Shown here piece after piece: positions 38,640 through 46,569 of a stretch of DNA of 64,000 nt; position 1 is the stretch's first letter, and each line of letters starts with the position of its first letter. Source of the stretch: an uncultured Anaerolineae bacterium. GTDB taxonomy: Bacteria > Chloroflexota > Anaerolineae > Promineifilales > Promineifilaceae. The notes under the pieces were generated by a model. That model was not told the DNA's origin. It saw only the letters and a program-made list of their open reading frames with translations, and searched no databases. The stretch is from assembly GCA_905479495.1 (NCBI GenBank), contig CAJQMR010000042.1, positions 1-64,000 on the forward strand. Reading direction: 5' to 3'. The position numbers were made by a program, and so were the translations under genes.

Positions 38640-39791
38640 TCAGGACGCTGATTTGTTTTTAATGCTTCGTGCGATCTTTTTAGCTTCGATGCCGATTTCG
38701 CGCAGCATTCCCGTTGGCGACACGTAAAAACCACAAAAATAGAGACCGTTGAGTGCACTTTCCTGCCCACTGCCCATCGGTCGCCCCTCAACATCTAAGG
38801 CCGCACCAATGCCGCTGGCAAAAACATCCAGATTCGGCTGATAGCCGGTGGCCAGTACCACCGCCTCGTAAGATTGGCTTTGCCCATCCACAAACTGCAC
38901 GCTTTCTTGAGTAAATTGTTTAATCGCTGGCTTTACCTGAAGGAGGCCCTGTTTGATGAGCGAGACGGTGCCAATGTCTAACAGGGGGATACGGCCGTAA
39001 CGAGCAATCTGTGTATTAGGGCCATAGGGTAATTTCTTCAAGCCGTATTTCGTCAAATCGCCAATGGTTAGCTTGATCAAGGGGGCCGCCAGGACGTCGG
39101 CAACGGCCGTTGGCAGCTTGCTCATAAGTTGGCCGATTGAAAGAATGGGAATGCCCAAAATATCGCGAGGAATCACATTGACGGCACTGCGCACTGAGAT
39201 GCTGGGATGTGCGCCATGTTCGTGCAGATCAATGGCAATCTCACCACCAGAATTGCCAAACCCAACCACAAGTACATTTTTATCGGCAAAAGCCTCCCCA
39301 TTTTTATACTGCGAGCTGTGCAGGATTTGTCCTTTGAACTGATCTTGCCCCGGCCAGCTGGGCATTACGGGCTGGTTGGTATAGCCTGTGGCCATCACCA
39401 GATTACGACCGACAAAACGGCCGTTTGCCGTCGTAACCTGCCATAAACCGTCGATTTGGGCGATATTTGTGACCATCTGGCCAAAATGAGGCTGTAAATT
39501 AAACTGCTTGGCGTAGTTTTCTAAATAGTCGATGACTTGCTGGCGGGATGGGTAGCGGGGTGTGCTCGCTGGGAAAGGTAAATAAGGCAGGTTGGAGTTT
39601 CCTTTGTCGGTGTGCAGATGCAGGCGATCATAGTGATGCCGCCAGGCCACCCCCACTTTGTCGGCCTTTTCTAGAATGGTGAGGTTGGCAATGCCTGCTT
39701 GTTTCAGGCAGGCCGCCACGGCCAACCCGGCCGCGCTGGCCCCAACAATAATCACATCGGAAAGCGTTGATTCGCTGTTTTGCCCGTTCAC
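38640..39791 (-). CDS. Flavin-containing monooxygenase-like oxidoreductase (CzcO/YhiN type)
   Basis: This 383-residue protein has the N-terminal FAD motif VIIVGASAAGLAVAACLKQAGI (residues 13-34), the FMO-like stretch GVAWRHHYDRLHLHTDK, and a second nucleotide motif VLVVGFGNSGGEIAIDL (about 170-186) for NADPH. The C-terminal ATGYQPN closes the FAD site. Relatives oxidise small substrates or potassium/arsenical-linked compounds; the specific role is open. It is monocistronic on the minus strand with a strong terminator in common with the operon opposite. Confidence 0.83.
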   Translation of the reverse strand: MNGQNSESTLSDVIIVGASAAGLAVAACLKQAGIANLTILEKADKVGVAWRHHYDRLHLHTDKGNSNLPYLPFPASTPRYPSRQQVIDYLENYAKQFNLQPHFGQMVTNIAQIDGLWQVTTANGRFVGRNLVMATGYTNQPVMPSWPGQDQFKGQILHSSQYKNGEAFADKNVLVVGFGNSGGEIAIDLHEHGAHPSISVRSAVNVIPRDILGIPILSIGQLMSKLPTAVADVLAAPLIKLTIGDLTKYGLKKLPYGPNTQIARYGRIPLLDIGTVSLIKQGLLQVKPAIKQFTQESVQFVDGQSQSYEAVVLATGYQPNLDVFASGIGAALDVEGRPMGSGQESALNGLYFCGFYVSPTGMLREIGIEAKKIARSIKNKSAS

Positions 39792-39915
39792 TGATCCTCC
39801 TATGCCTAAAGTGACTATTATCTGAGGGTGAAATCTGTTCGCACGATTGTAGAGCGATCAGCGATAGACACAAATCTTTCATTGGCAACGGCCGTATTTC
39901 CTCTACAATCTCCCA

Positions 39916-40872
39916 ATGTCACTCACAACACATGAAGATACAACGGCACAAGGTTACCTGGTTGCCCTGGCCAGTTCGGCAATATTATCGACAACGGCCG
40001 TATTCATCCGCTACCTCACCGAAACTTACCACATTCCACCCTTGCTGTTGGCCTTTTGGCGCAGCTTTTTTGTGGTGCTGACGTTGTTGCTCGTCCTTCG
40101 TCTGCGGCGCGCCTCGCTTTTGCGCCTGCCGCGCCGCCACTTGCCGTATTTGTTGGGCTATGGTCTGCTGTTTGCCGTGTTCAACGGGCTGTGGACGCTG
40201 TCTGTGGCCCTGAACGGTGCGGCGGTGGCCACCGTGCTGGTTTACAGTTCAGCCGCGTTTACGGCGCTGCTGGCTCGCTGGTTGCTCAAGGAGCAGCTTG
40301 ATGGGGCCAAGCTGGTGGCGGTTGTTCTCTGCCTGGCGGGCTGCGTGCTGGTGGCCGAGGCGCTGGACCCCGCTGCCTGGGATCGCAACCTGATGGGGAT
40401 TCTCACTGGGACGCTGGCGGGGTTAGGTTACGCGGTTTACAGCTTGATGGGCCGCTCGGCGGCGCAGCGCGGCCTGAATCCGTGGACGACATTGCTGTAT
40501 GTGTTTGGCTTTGCCGCGATCATCTTCTTGCTGGTGAATTTGCTGCCGGGGAAGATGGTGTTGGGCACGGCCGTTTCTGCCACCGATCTGTTTTGGTTTG
40601 GCAATGCCTGGGCGGGGTGGGGGGTCATCATTTTGCTGGCGGCAGGTCCCACCGTGGCTGGCTTTGGCCTGTACAACACCAGCCTGAGCTTGCTGCCTTC
40701 CAGCGTAGCCAATCTCATCCTGACGACAGAACCGGCATTTACGGCCGTTCTGGCCTACTTTTTGCTAGGCGAACAGCTCACTGGTTTGCAAATTGCTGGC
40801 AGCTTGTTGATTTTGAGCGGGGTGGTGTTTTTAAGATGGCGTGGGAGTCGGATACGAACGGCAGTTACTTAA
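39916..40872 (+). CDS. EamA/DMT-family transporter
   Basis: This 318-residue protein has ten membrane segments in two EamA halves (about residues 15-145 and 165-305). Typical elements are FWRSFFVVLTLLLVLRLRR, ATVLVYSSAAFTALLARWLLKEQLDG in half one and NLILTTEPAFTAVLAYFLLGEQLTG in half two. Family members export amino acids or other metabolites. The start is the first ATG; no ribosome-binding site is clear, and AATCTC lies close before it. The gene ends before a 16-bp convergent terminator. Confidence 0.86.
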   Translation: MSLTTHEDTTAQGYLVALASSAILSTTAVFIRYLTETYHIPPLLLAFWRSFFVVLTLLLVLRLRRASLLRLPRRHLPYLLGYGLLFAVFNGLWTLSVALNGAAVATVLVYSSAAFTALLARWLLKEQLDGAKLVAVVLCLAGCVLVAEALDPAAWDRNLMGILTGTLAGLGYAVYSLMGRSAAQRGLNPWTTLLYVFGFAAIIFLLVNLLPGKMVLGTAVSATDLFWFGNAWAGWGVIILLAAGPTVAGFGLYNTSLSLLPSSVANLILTTEPAFTAVLAYFLLGEQLTGLQIAGSLLILSGVVFLRWRGSRIRTAVT

Positions 40873-40906
40873 CCGTTTAAAAATTTTGGGGTTTCATAAG
40901 TCGAGT

Positions 40907-40956
40907 GATGCGTGAAACGTGAGACGTGACCAAATTTGAATCACGTTTCACGCATC
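40907..40956. terminator. Bidirectional terminator, GATGCGTGAAACGTGA hairpin
   Basis: A perfect 16-bp inverted repeat, GATGCGTGAAACGTGA (40907-40922) with TCACGTTTCACGCATC (40941-40956), lies between the convergent EamA and hydrolase genes. The arms resemble those of the 38583 element. Confidence 0.85.
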
Positions 40957-40964
40957 ATTCTCTT

Positions 40965-42107
40965 TCAAATCTTGGCGTGTGTTTGAATTTGCCTCTGGCG
41001 AATCCAGCTTTCAATTTCTGTCATGGCTAGCATCAGATTACCCATTTGGCAATGCATGTCGGCGTGTTGCGCTTTGGTGAAGATTTTAGCGGTGACCGAA
41101 CGGGCGTTGGTCAGTGCTTTTTCCTGTTTGCGCAGCAGCTTCACCGGTTGGAAGGTGTCGTTTTCACCGCCAACCAATAGTACATCCTGCGTTACTTTGT
41201 CGCTGCTGATGTGGTGGCGGTTCATTCCCATCAGCCAGCGCACCGCGTCCATCGGCTGATCTTTCTTCACCATGTACATCGCCTGGTTCACGGCATGATC
41301 CAGGATGGGAAACAGGCGCATCCGTAGGCGAATGGTGGCGTTCATAAACCGTTCCCCTTTCACCATTTGCCTGACGAGCGTTTGGACAAAGCTGGGCACC
41401 TGCTCCAGCCAATCATACACTGGCGACCAGGCGACCACCTGCTTGATGCGATCTTCGAAAGCAGCAGCGCGAATGGCCCAATAGCCGCCCATGGAAATGC
41501 CAATGAGCGTGGCGGCCTCAACTGAAAAATAATCCAAAATTTCGCCAATGGGTTTTTCATAATCGTGGCCAAATGCGTGGCCGTAAAGTTGCCTTGCGCC
41601 GCCTTGCCCCGGTCCCTCAAAGGCAATGACACGGTAGCCCGCCTGCGCAAAAAATTTCCAGATGACAAAAAACTCCTCAATTAGGGAGTCAAAGCCACCA
41701 AAGAGCAGGATAGTGCCTTGAGCCGGTTGGTTAGCTGGTTGCAGCTCCATTGCCGGTAAAAAGCTGCCTTCATAAGGAACTTCATGGCGGGTGATGCCCT
41801 CATCGGCAAACGCTTCGTAAAAAGTCTCATGAAACTCCTGGTAGATGGCCTTCCTTTGCGGCGAACTGTGCTCGGTAAAAAATTCAGCAGCGCGCAGGTA
41901 GAAGGCGGCGTTTTTGTAACGGCCGTTCCCATTTGCTTCTGCTGCCAATTGGGAAAACACTTGCACATAGTCTGCCCGCGTTTTGATTTTGCTGGCTGCT
42001 TGTTCAATGTCTGCCTGCCGGGCGTAGCCCAACGCATGAAGCCGGTTCATTTGATAATTGAAGAACTTTTCTTTGTGAAACGGTTGATAACCCAGGGGAA
42101 GATTCAT
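40965..42107 (-). CDS. Alpha/beta hydrolase (FrsA-like)
   Basis: This 380-residue protein has an N-terminal helical domain of about 120 residues followed by an alpha/beta hydrolase fold. The nucleophile elbow is GISMGGY, the acid is probably the Asp in GGENDTF, and the His is in AQHADMH, which together make a full catalytic triad. The layout matches the FrsA/DUF1100 esterase group that acts on unknown esters. The start at ATG 42107 is set by GGAGGT a few bases before it; a reading five codons longer would include that site. Its leader contains a promoter, a double operator and a terminator hairpin. Confidence 0.83.
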   Translation of the reverse strand: MNLPLGYQPFHKEKFFNYQMNRLHALGYARQADIEQAASKIKTRADYVQVFSQLAAEANGNGRYKNAAFYLRAAEFFTEHSSPQRKAIYQEFHETFYEAFADEGITRHEVPYEGSFLPAMELQPANQPAQGTILLFGGFDSLIEEFFVIWKFFAQAGYRVIAFEGPGQGGARQLYGHAFGHDYEKPIGEILDYFSVEAATLIGISMGGYWAIRAAAFEDRIKQVVAWSPVYDWLEQVPSFVQTLVRQMVKGERFMNATIRLRMRLFPILDHAVNQAMYMVKKDQPMDAVRWLMGMNRHHISSDKVTQDVLLVGGENDTFQPVKLLRKQEKALTNARSVTAKIFTKAQHADMHCQMGNLMLAMTEIESWIRQRQIQTHAKI

Positions 42108-42123
42108 TTTCCACCTCCACATT

Positions 42124-42148
42124 AAAAAAGCCCCAAACTTTTTGGGAC
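42124..42148 (-). terminator. Terminator-like hairpin in the leader of the hydrolase gene
   Basis: On the minus strand GTCCCAAA (42148-42141) pairs with TTTGGGGC (42137-42130, one G-T pair) around a three-base loop and is followed by six T. It ends about 6 bases before the GGAGGT site of the gene and about 65 bases after the predicted start of transcription. An alternative pairing of CCAAAC further upstream with GTTTGG would open it, so attenuation is possible. Confidence 0.5.
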
Positions 42149-42213
42149 TTGTTAAGATCGATAAAAATAGCTGATTTTATGTTGTCAAATCGTTTGGTGA
42201 AGCTATGCAAAAC

Positions 42214-42247
42214 ATTGTAGACTATCAGGTCTAGACTGTCAAGTCTA
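42214..42247 (-). promoter_or_regulatory. Promoter of the hydrolase gene overlapped by a double operator
   Basis: On the minus strand TTGACA (42242-42237) and TACAAT (42219-42214) are separated by exactly 17 bases. Two 16-bp inverted repeats, TAGACTTGACAGTCTA and TAGACCTGATAGTCTA, overlap by two bases and cover the promoter from 42247 to 42218. This is the geometry of a repressor that binds as two dimers. The divergent nitroreductase gene begins 64 bases away and may be controlled too. No regulator gene is adjacent. Confidence 0.82.
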
Positions 42248-42310
42248 ATTTGGCACCGTAAGAAAACAGATGGGTAACTGCGTCCAATAAATTTAAGAGG
42301 AGACTTATTG

Positions 42311-43075
42311 ATGAGTAGAGAAAAGATAGATCTGTATGAAACGGCCGTAACCGAAACGCTGAATCAACATGCCTCGGTACGCGCCTTTATTGACAAACCA
42401 GTGCCCGATGAAATGCTTAACGCCATCTTAAACGCGGCGCGACGGTCCCCGACCAGCAGCAACATGCAAACGTATAGCATCATCGTGGTGCGCAGCCCAG
42501 AAACACGTCGGAAGCTGGCAGAGCTGGCGGGCAATCAGGATCACATCGAACAGTGTGATCTATTCATTGGCTTTTTGGCCGATCTGAACCGGCTGGGCAT
42601 TGCCAGCGAGATGCATGGCCAACCATTGGCTAAATCGCTGGAATCGACGCTGGTGGCCACGGTGGATGCCGCGCTGGTGGGGATGTCTGTGCAAACGGCC
42701 GCGGAATCCTTTGGCCTGGGTGCGGTAATGATTGGCGGAATGCGCAATCATCCGCAAGAAGTGGCCGATTTATTAGGTTTTTCGCCCGGCGTTTACATGG
42801 TGTTTGGCATGAGCATGGGCTGGCCGCAAGAGGAATTGGGGGCAAAACCATTGAAGCCCCGCTTGCCGGAATCGTTGGTCATTCATCATGAACAGTACAG
42901 CCAGGATGACCCGCGCCCGCTCATTGAAGCGTATGATGCGGATCTGGCCGCATTTTATGGTCAGCGCAACCAGCATACGGCCGCATGGAGTGGCCCCATT
43001 GCCAAACGATTGCAAAAACCGAGCCGCCCCCACCTGCGCCGCGCGCTGGAAGTGATGGGTTTCCATTTTGATTAG
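42311..43075 (+). CDS. FMN-dependent nitroreductase (NfsA/FRP-like)
   Basis: This 254-residue protein is of the oxygen-insensitive nitroreductase family. Typical elements are HASVRAFIDKPVPDEMLNAIL with the Arg of the FMN site, RRSPTSSNMQTYSIIVV (the SPTSSNMQ flavin loop), and VQTAAESFGLGAVMIGGMRNHPQEVADLLG. It would reduce nitro compounds, quinones or flavin with NADPH as a dimer in the cytoplasm. The start is the ATG at 42311, preceded by AGAGGAG, not the TTG one codon earlier. It is divergent from the hydrolase gene with a shared operator region, which suggests an electrophile-induced pair (inference). Confidence 0.86.
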   Translation: MSREKIDLYETAVTETLNQHASVRAFIDKPVPDEMLNAILNAARRSPTSSNMQTYSIIVVRSPETRRKLAELAGNQDHIEQCDLFIGFLADLNRLGIASEMHGQPLAKSLESTLVATVDAALVGMSVQTAAESFGLGAVMIGGMRNHPQEVADLLGFSPGVYMVFGMSMGWPQEELGAKPLKPRLPESLVIHHEQYSQDDPRPLIEAYDADLAAFYGQRNQHTAAWSGPIAKRLQKPSRPHLRRALEVMGFHFD

Positions 43076-43170
43076 CGCTGCGAAAAACGGAGATTTTTGA
43101 CGCAAAGACCGCAAAGAATCAGAAGGCGCGAAGGGGCCATTTTAATCTGGATCAATTCTTTGACTCTTTG

Positions 43171-43215
43171 GGCTTGACCGTTTTTAACTTTTGAGTTTCG
43201 GTAAACGGTCAAGCC
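43171..43215. terminator. Hairpin between convergent nitroreductase and panE
   Basis: GGCTTGACCGTTT (43171-43183) pairs perfectly with AAACGGTCAAGCC (43203-43215). It has no good T-tract, so it may be an RNA-stabilising or weak terminator element. The surrounding gap (43076-43278) also holds degenerate CGCAAAG/CTTTGCG words near both ends that could pair over a long distance. Confidence 0.6.
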
Positions 43216-43278
43216 TTGGGGTTCGTGTTTCCGGTCTTATCTAAAGTTGTTTGTGAACGAACCCTTTGCGCCTTTGCG

Positions 43279-44262
43279 TTAAGTTTTTTTAGTCTTTGAA
43301 ATTCTTTTGGCGAGAAGTTGCAAAATGGCGTCTGGGGTGGGGGCGTCAGGCCAGAAACCTTGTTCGGCTTGCTGCACGGCCGTCTGCAACATTACATTCA
43401 CAGGGGTTGGCACGTTAAGGCGCTGGCCAACTGCTACCACGACGCCACAAATAGCCGCAATCTCCGTGGGACGGCCGTTGGCCAAGTCTTGTCGCATGGA
43501 AGAATGGTTGGCTGCTGTGGCTTGGGCCACGCTGAGCGCCTGGGCTGCTGCGTCACCAAAGGGAAGCTGGATGCCTTGTGCCTCAGCGACCTGCGCCACT
43601 TCCTTAGCTGCTTGCTGCATCAGCCGCCGCGCTGTCTCGTTTTCCGCCAGAAAGCCATTGGGCACTTGGAGAACGGCCGTTAACGGATTAATCCCTGCAT
43701 TAATGGCCAGCTTGCCCCAGACCAACTCCGCCGTGTCGGCTGCCAGGCTGGTTTGGAAACCGGCGGCTTGAAACAAAGCCACGATTTCTTGGGGTGGAAC
43801 GGCCGTTTCTGGTGAATCCGCAATGTAGGTGTGCCCCGTTCCCGCATGGCGCACGACGCCAGGCTCTAACAGCGCAGCCCCTTCGGAGGTGATGCCCAGA
43901 TTGGCCCGATTTTGGCCCAGAACGGCCGTTAGCTGTTCCAGATTGCCCAACCCGTTTTGCAAGGTCAAGGCCACGCCGTTGCTCGCCAGCAATTGTTGCG
44001 CGGCCTGCGCGGCCTGCTGGGTCTGGTGACTTTTCACCAAAACCAGGGCCAAATCAGCCGGTGCGGCCGTTTGGGGATTATGGGTGGCGGTGAGAGGGAT
44101 GGTTTGGGAACGGCCGTCTGGCTGAATCAGGCGCAAGCCGTGTTCGCGCAAAACGGTCAATTGCGCTGGCCAATTTCCCACCAACGTGACCTCGGCTACC
44201 TGGCTGAGTTTGGCCCCAAACAGGCAGCCCATTGCTCCGATGCCTACCACGGCTACACGCAT
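43279..44262 (-). CDS. panE: 2-dehydropantoate 2-reductase
   Basis: This 327-residue protein uses NADPH to reduce ketopantoate to pantoate in the vitamin B5/CoA pathway. The N-terminal cofactor motif is VAVVGIGAMGCLFGAKLS, the NADPH loop VLVKSHQT follows, and the catalytic Lys lies in WGKLAINAGINPLTA. The C-terminal all-helical domain is complete. The ATG at 44262 is one base after the panB stop (TAAGATG), so panB and panE are translationally linked. Five ACGGCCGT copies fall within it. Confidence 0.92.
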   Translation of the reverse strand: MRVAVVGIGAMGCLFGAKLSQVAEVTLVGNWPAQLTVLREHGLRLIQPDGRSQTIPLTATHNPQTAAPADLALVLVKSHQTQQAAQAAQQLLASNGVALTLQNGLGNLEQLTAVLGQNRANLGITSEGAALLEPGVVRHAGTGHTYIADSPETAVPPQEIVALFQAAGFQTSLAADTAELVWGKLAINAGINPLTAVLQVPNGFLAENETARRLMQQAAKEVAQVAEAQGIQLPFGDAAAQALSVAQATAANHSSMRQDLANGRPTEIAAICGVVVAVGQRLNVPTPVNVMLQTAVQQAEQGFWPDAPTPDAILQLLAKRISKTKKT

Positions 44263-44263
44263 C

Positions 44264-45118
44264 TTAACGTTCCGCGACGGCTGCCAAAAATGCGGCTTCT
44301 TCTTCTTCATTCATGGGGTAGGTGTGTTCTTTGGCCGGGAAGGTGCGGCTGCGCACTTCTTCGCTGTAGGTTTGTACGGCCGTTGTGATTGCTTCGCCAA
44401 GTGCCCCATACTGTTTCACAAAGCGAGGTTGGAGCCGGTCATACAATCCCAGCAGGTCATGGTAGACAAGCACCTGCCCATCGCAGCCCGCCCCAGCCCC
44501 AATGCCTATGGTGGGAATGGTTAATTGTTGTGAGATGTGGCTGGCCACAGTGGCCGGAATTGCTTCCAGCACCACAGCAAAACAGCCCGCTTCTTGCAAT
44601 GCCAGGGCATCTTCCAAAAGAGATTGAGCGGAAACGGCCGTTTTCCCTTGAATGCGAAAACCGCCCAATTGCGACACAGTTTGCGGTGTTAGCCCAATGT
44701 GGCCCATGACGGGAATGCCCGCCTGCACGATGGCTTGGATGGATACGGCCGTTTCCCGGCCACCTTCCAGCTTGACACAATCCATGCCCGCCTCTTTAAG
44801 AAAGCGTCCTGCATTGCGGACTGCTTCGGCCACATCTGCCTGATAGCTCATGAAGGGCATATCCCCCACTAAAAGCGCACCAGATGCGCCTCGGGCGACT
44901 GCTTTGCAATGATGCAGCATCTCATCCATCGTCACCTGAGTGGTACCAGAATAGCCCAACATCACCATGCCCAGAGAATCGCCAACGAGGATGATGTCAA
45001 TATCGGCTCGGTCCACCAAAATGGCGGCGGTGAAATCGTACGTTGTCAGCATGGTGATGGGCACACCTTTTTGCTTACGCTTTTGAATATCGAGAATGGT
45101 TACTTTTTTGCGGCTCAT
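44264..45118 (-). CDS. panB: 3-methyl-2-oxobutanoate hydroxymethyltransferase
   Basis: This 284-residue PanB transfers a hydroxymethyl group from methylene-tetrahydrofolate to ketoisovalerate, giving ketopantoate. Signatures are ITMLTTYDFTAAILVDRADIDIILVGDSLGMV with metal-binding Asp residues, GALLVGDMPFMSY, VKLEGGRE, and VMGHIGLTPQ with the active-site His. It comes first in the panB-panE operon; panC and panD are not in the window. The C-terminus carries a short acidic end. Confidence 0.94.
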   Translation of the reverse strand: MSRKKVTILDIQKRKQKGVPITMLTTYDFTAAILVDRADIDIILVGDSLGMVMLGYSGTTQVTMDEMLHHCKAVARGASGALLVGDMPFMSYQADVAEAVRNAGRFLKEAGMDCVKLEGGRETAVSIQAIVQAGIPVMGHIGLTPQTVSQLGGFRIQGKTAVSAQSLLEDALALQEAGCFAVVLEAIPATVASHISQQLTIPTIGIGAGAGCDGQVLVYHDLLGLYDRLQPRFVKQYGALGEAITTAVQTYSEEVRSRTFPAKEHTYPMNEEEEAAFLAAVAER

Positions 45119-45275
45119 AGGGAAATCCTCTTAATTTGGGGCAAAAATAGTACTTTTTGTAAATAATTTTACCGTCAGAATGACTTTCATCTTAGTGCGT
45201 TATGCTATGAAATAACTAATAATACAAATAGATTTAGTCAAATGGTTTGTTTGTATTTTTTTTGGAGAGATTATG

Positions 45276-45392
45276 ATGGATTGGCTGCCAGTTTTTATTC
45301 TTTTAACCATACTGATTGTGACGTTTATTCCATCACCGAAAGCGATTGCTGCCTCAAAATCAGAAGAATCAAACGATAGTTTACCCTGCTGA
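45276..45392 (+). CDS. Predicted 38-residue membrane peptide
   Basis: A small reading frame starts at ATG 45276 behind GGAGAG with 6-base spacing; a further ATG directly precedes it at 45273. The product has one strong hydrophobic segment (WLPVFILLTILIVTFI) and a polar Ser/Glu-rich end closing with Cys. No homologue is known to me. The good ribosome-binding site and membrane character argue for a real small protein. The rest of the panB to thioredoxin-like gene gap (45119-45462) shows no other gene. Confidence 0.42.
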   Translation: MDWLPVFILLTILIVTFIPSPKAIAASKSEESNDSLPC

Positions 45393-45450
45393 TTTTTTAG
45401 TCTGACTCTCTCGTAAAATCTTCGCGGTTTTTCCCTGCATTTTATCGTGT

Positions 45451-45456
45451 TAAAAT
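45451..45456 (+). promoter_or_regulatory. -10 box placed for a leaderless thioredoxin-like message
   Basis: TAAAAT ends 7 bases before the ATG at 45463, exactly the spacing that would put transcription start on the A of the start codon. There is no ribosome-binding site. The -35 region is weak (TTTTTC). Confidence 0.45.
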
Positions 45457-45462
45457 TGAATC

Positions 45463-46563
45463 ATGTTTGGTGGTCACCTTGATCCGCGTCTTATTCGTAT
45501 GCCGCCTTTGGACGAAGGTGAATGGTTAAACGGCCGTCCTCTCAGTCCAGATCAACTGCGCGGGCAGGTTGTGCTCATAGATTTCTGGGATTATACCTGC
45601 ATTAATTGTTTGCGGACGCTTCCTTATCTAAAACAGTGGCATCAACGGTACGCCAGGCATGGCCTGGTGATTATTGGCATCCATACGCCAGAATTTCGCT
45701 TTGCCCAGTTTCGCACCCATCTTGAAGCGGCCATCACGGAATACAATATCCCTTACCCTATTTTGTTAGACAATCAACAGCAGAACTGGTCCCAGTTTGC
45801 CACCAAAGCGTGGCCGACCAAATTCCTTATCGACCCAGATGGCTATATTCGTTTCAAGCGGCAGGGCGAAGGATATTACCAGGAGACAGAGCAGGCAATC
45901 CAGACATTGCTGCGCTTGCGTCACCCGGATATTTCTCTGCCGGATCTGCTGCCGCCGCTGCGGGCTGAAGATGCGTCGGGTGCGGTTTGTTATCGTCCCA
46001 CGCCAGAGTTGTACGCGGGGTTTCAGGGCGGCGGTTTGTTTGGCGGGGCGCTGGGTAACCCGGAAGGGTACCTGCCCAATAGTTCCGTGATTTACCGCCT
46101 GCCGCCGGTGAAAACATGGCAGGAAGGCCAGTTTTATGTGGACGGCATTTGGCGCGCCTGGCCGGAGGCGCTGGCCTTTGCCGGGGAGCAAGGCGGGGAG
46201 ATTGTGCTGCCGTATTCGGCCGTTTCGGTCAATGCGGTTTTAGCGCCCTCAGCTGATCCGGTAGAAACAGCGCTGGCGATGAAGCCAACGGAAGCAGACC
46301 CGGTGGTGGAAGTGGTGCAAGACGGCCGTTTCCTCAGCCATCTTCAGGCGGGGGATGATGTGATGTTTGCGGAAAACGGCCGTAGTTTTGTTCGGATTGA
46401 TCGGCCACGCATGGTTACTCTCGTTAACAACCCCGACTTTGGCAGCCATACGCTGCGCCTTACCTTCCAGGCACGTGGTTTGGCGCTGTATACCTTTACG
46501 TTTACCGGCTGCGTTGCTTCTCCCACCAACCCTCACGACGCAGATACTTTCCGCATTCCCTAA
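45463..46563 (+). CDS. DipZ-type thioredoxin-like protein
   Basis: This 366-residue protein has an N-terminal thioredoxin/TlpA domain with the redox site WDYTCINCLR (Cys46, Cys49), GIHTPEFRF, WPTKFLIDPDGYIRFK and a C-terminal beta-sandwich of about 170 residues ending LTFQARGLALYTFTFTGC. This is the soluble half of DipZ-like proteins; the CcdA membrane part is absent, as in free-standing versions. No signal peptide is seen, so it is probably cytoplasmic. It would reduce or isomerise disulfides or peroxides. Four ACGGCCGT or near copies fall within it. Confidence 0.85.
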   Translation: MFGGHLDPRLIRMPPLDEGEWLNGRPLSPDQLRGQVVLIDFWDYTCINCLRTLPYLKQWHQRYARHGLVIIGIHTPEFRFAQFRTHLEAAITEYNIPYPILLDNQQQNWSQFATKAWPTKFLIDPDGYIRFKRQGEGYYQETEQAIQTLLRLRHPDISLPDLLPPLRAEDASGAVCYRPTPELYAGFQGGGLFGGALGNPEGYLPNSSVIYRLPPVKTWQEGQFYVDGIWRAWPEALAFAGEQGGEIVLPYSAVSVNAVLAPSADPVETALAMKPTEADPVVEVVQDGRFLSHLQAGDDVMFAENGRSFVRIDRPRMVTLVNNPDFGSHTLRLTFQARGLALYTFTFTGCVASPTNPHDADTFRIP

Positions 46564-46569
46564 ACAAAT

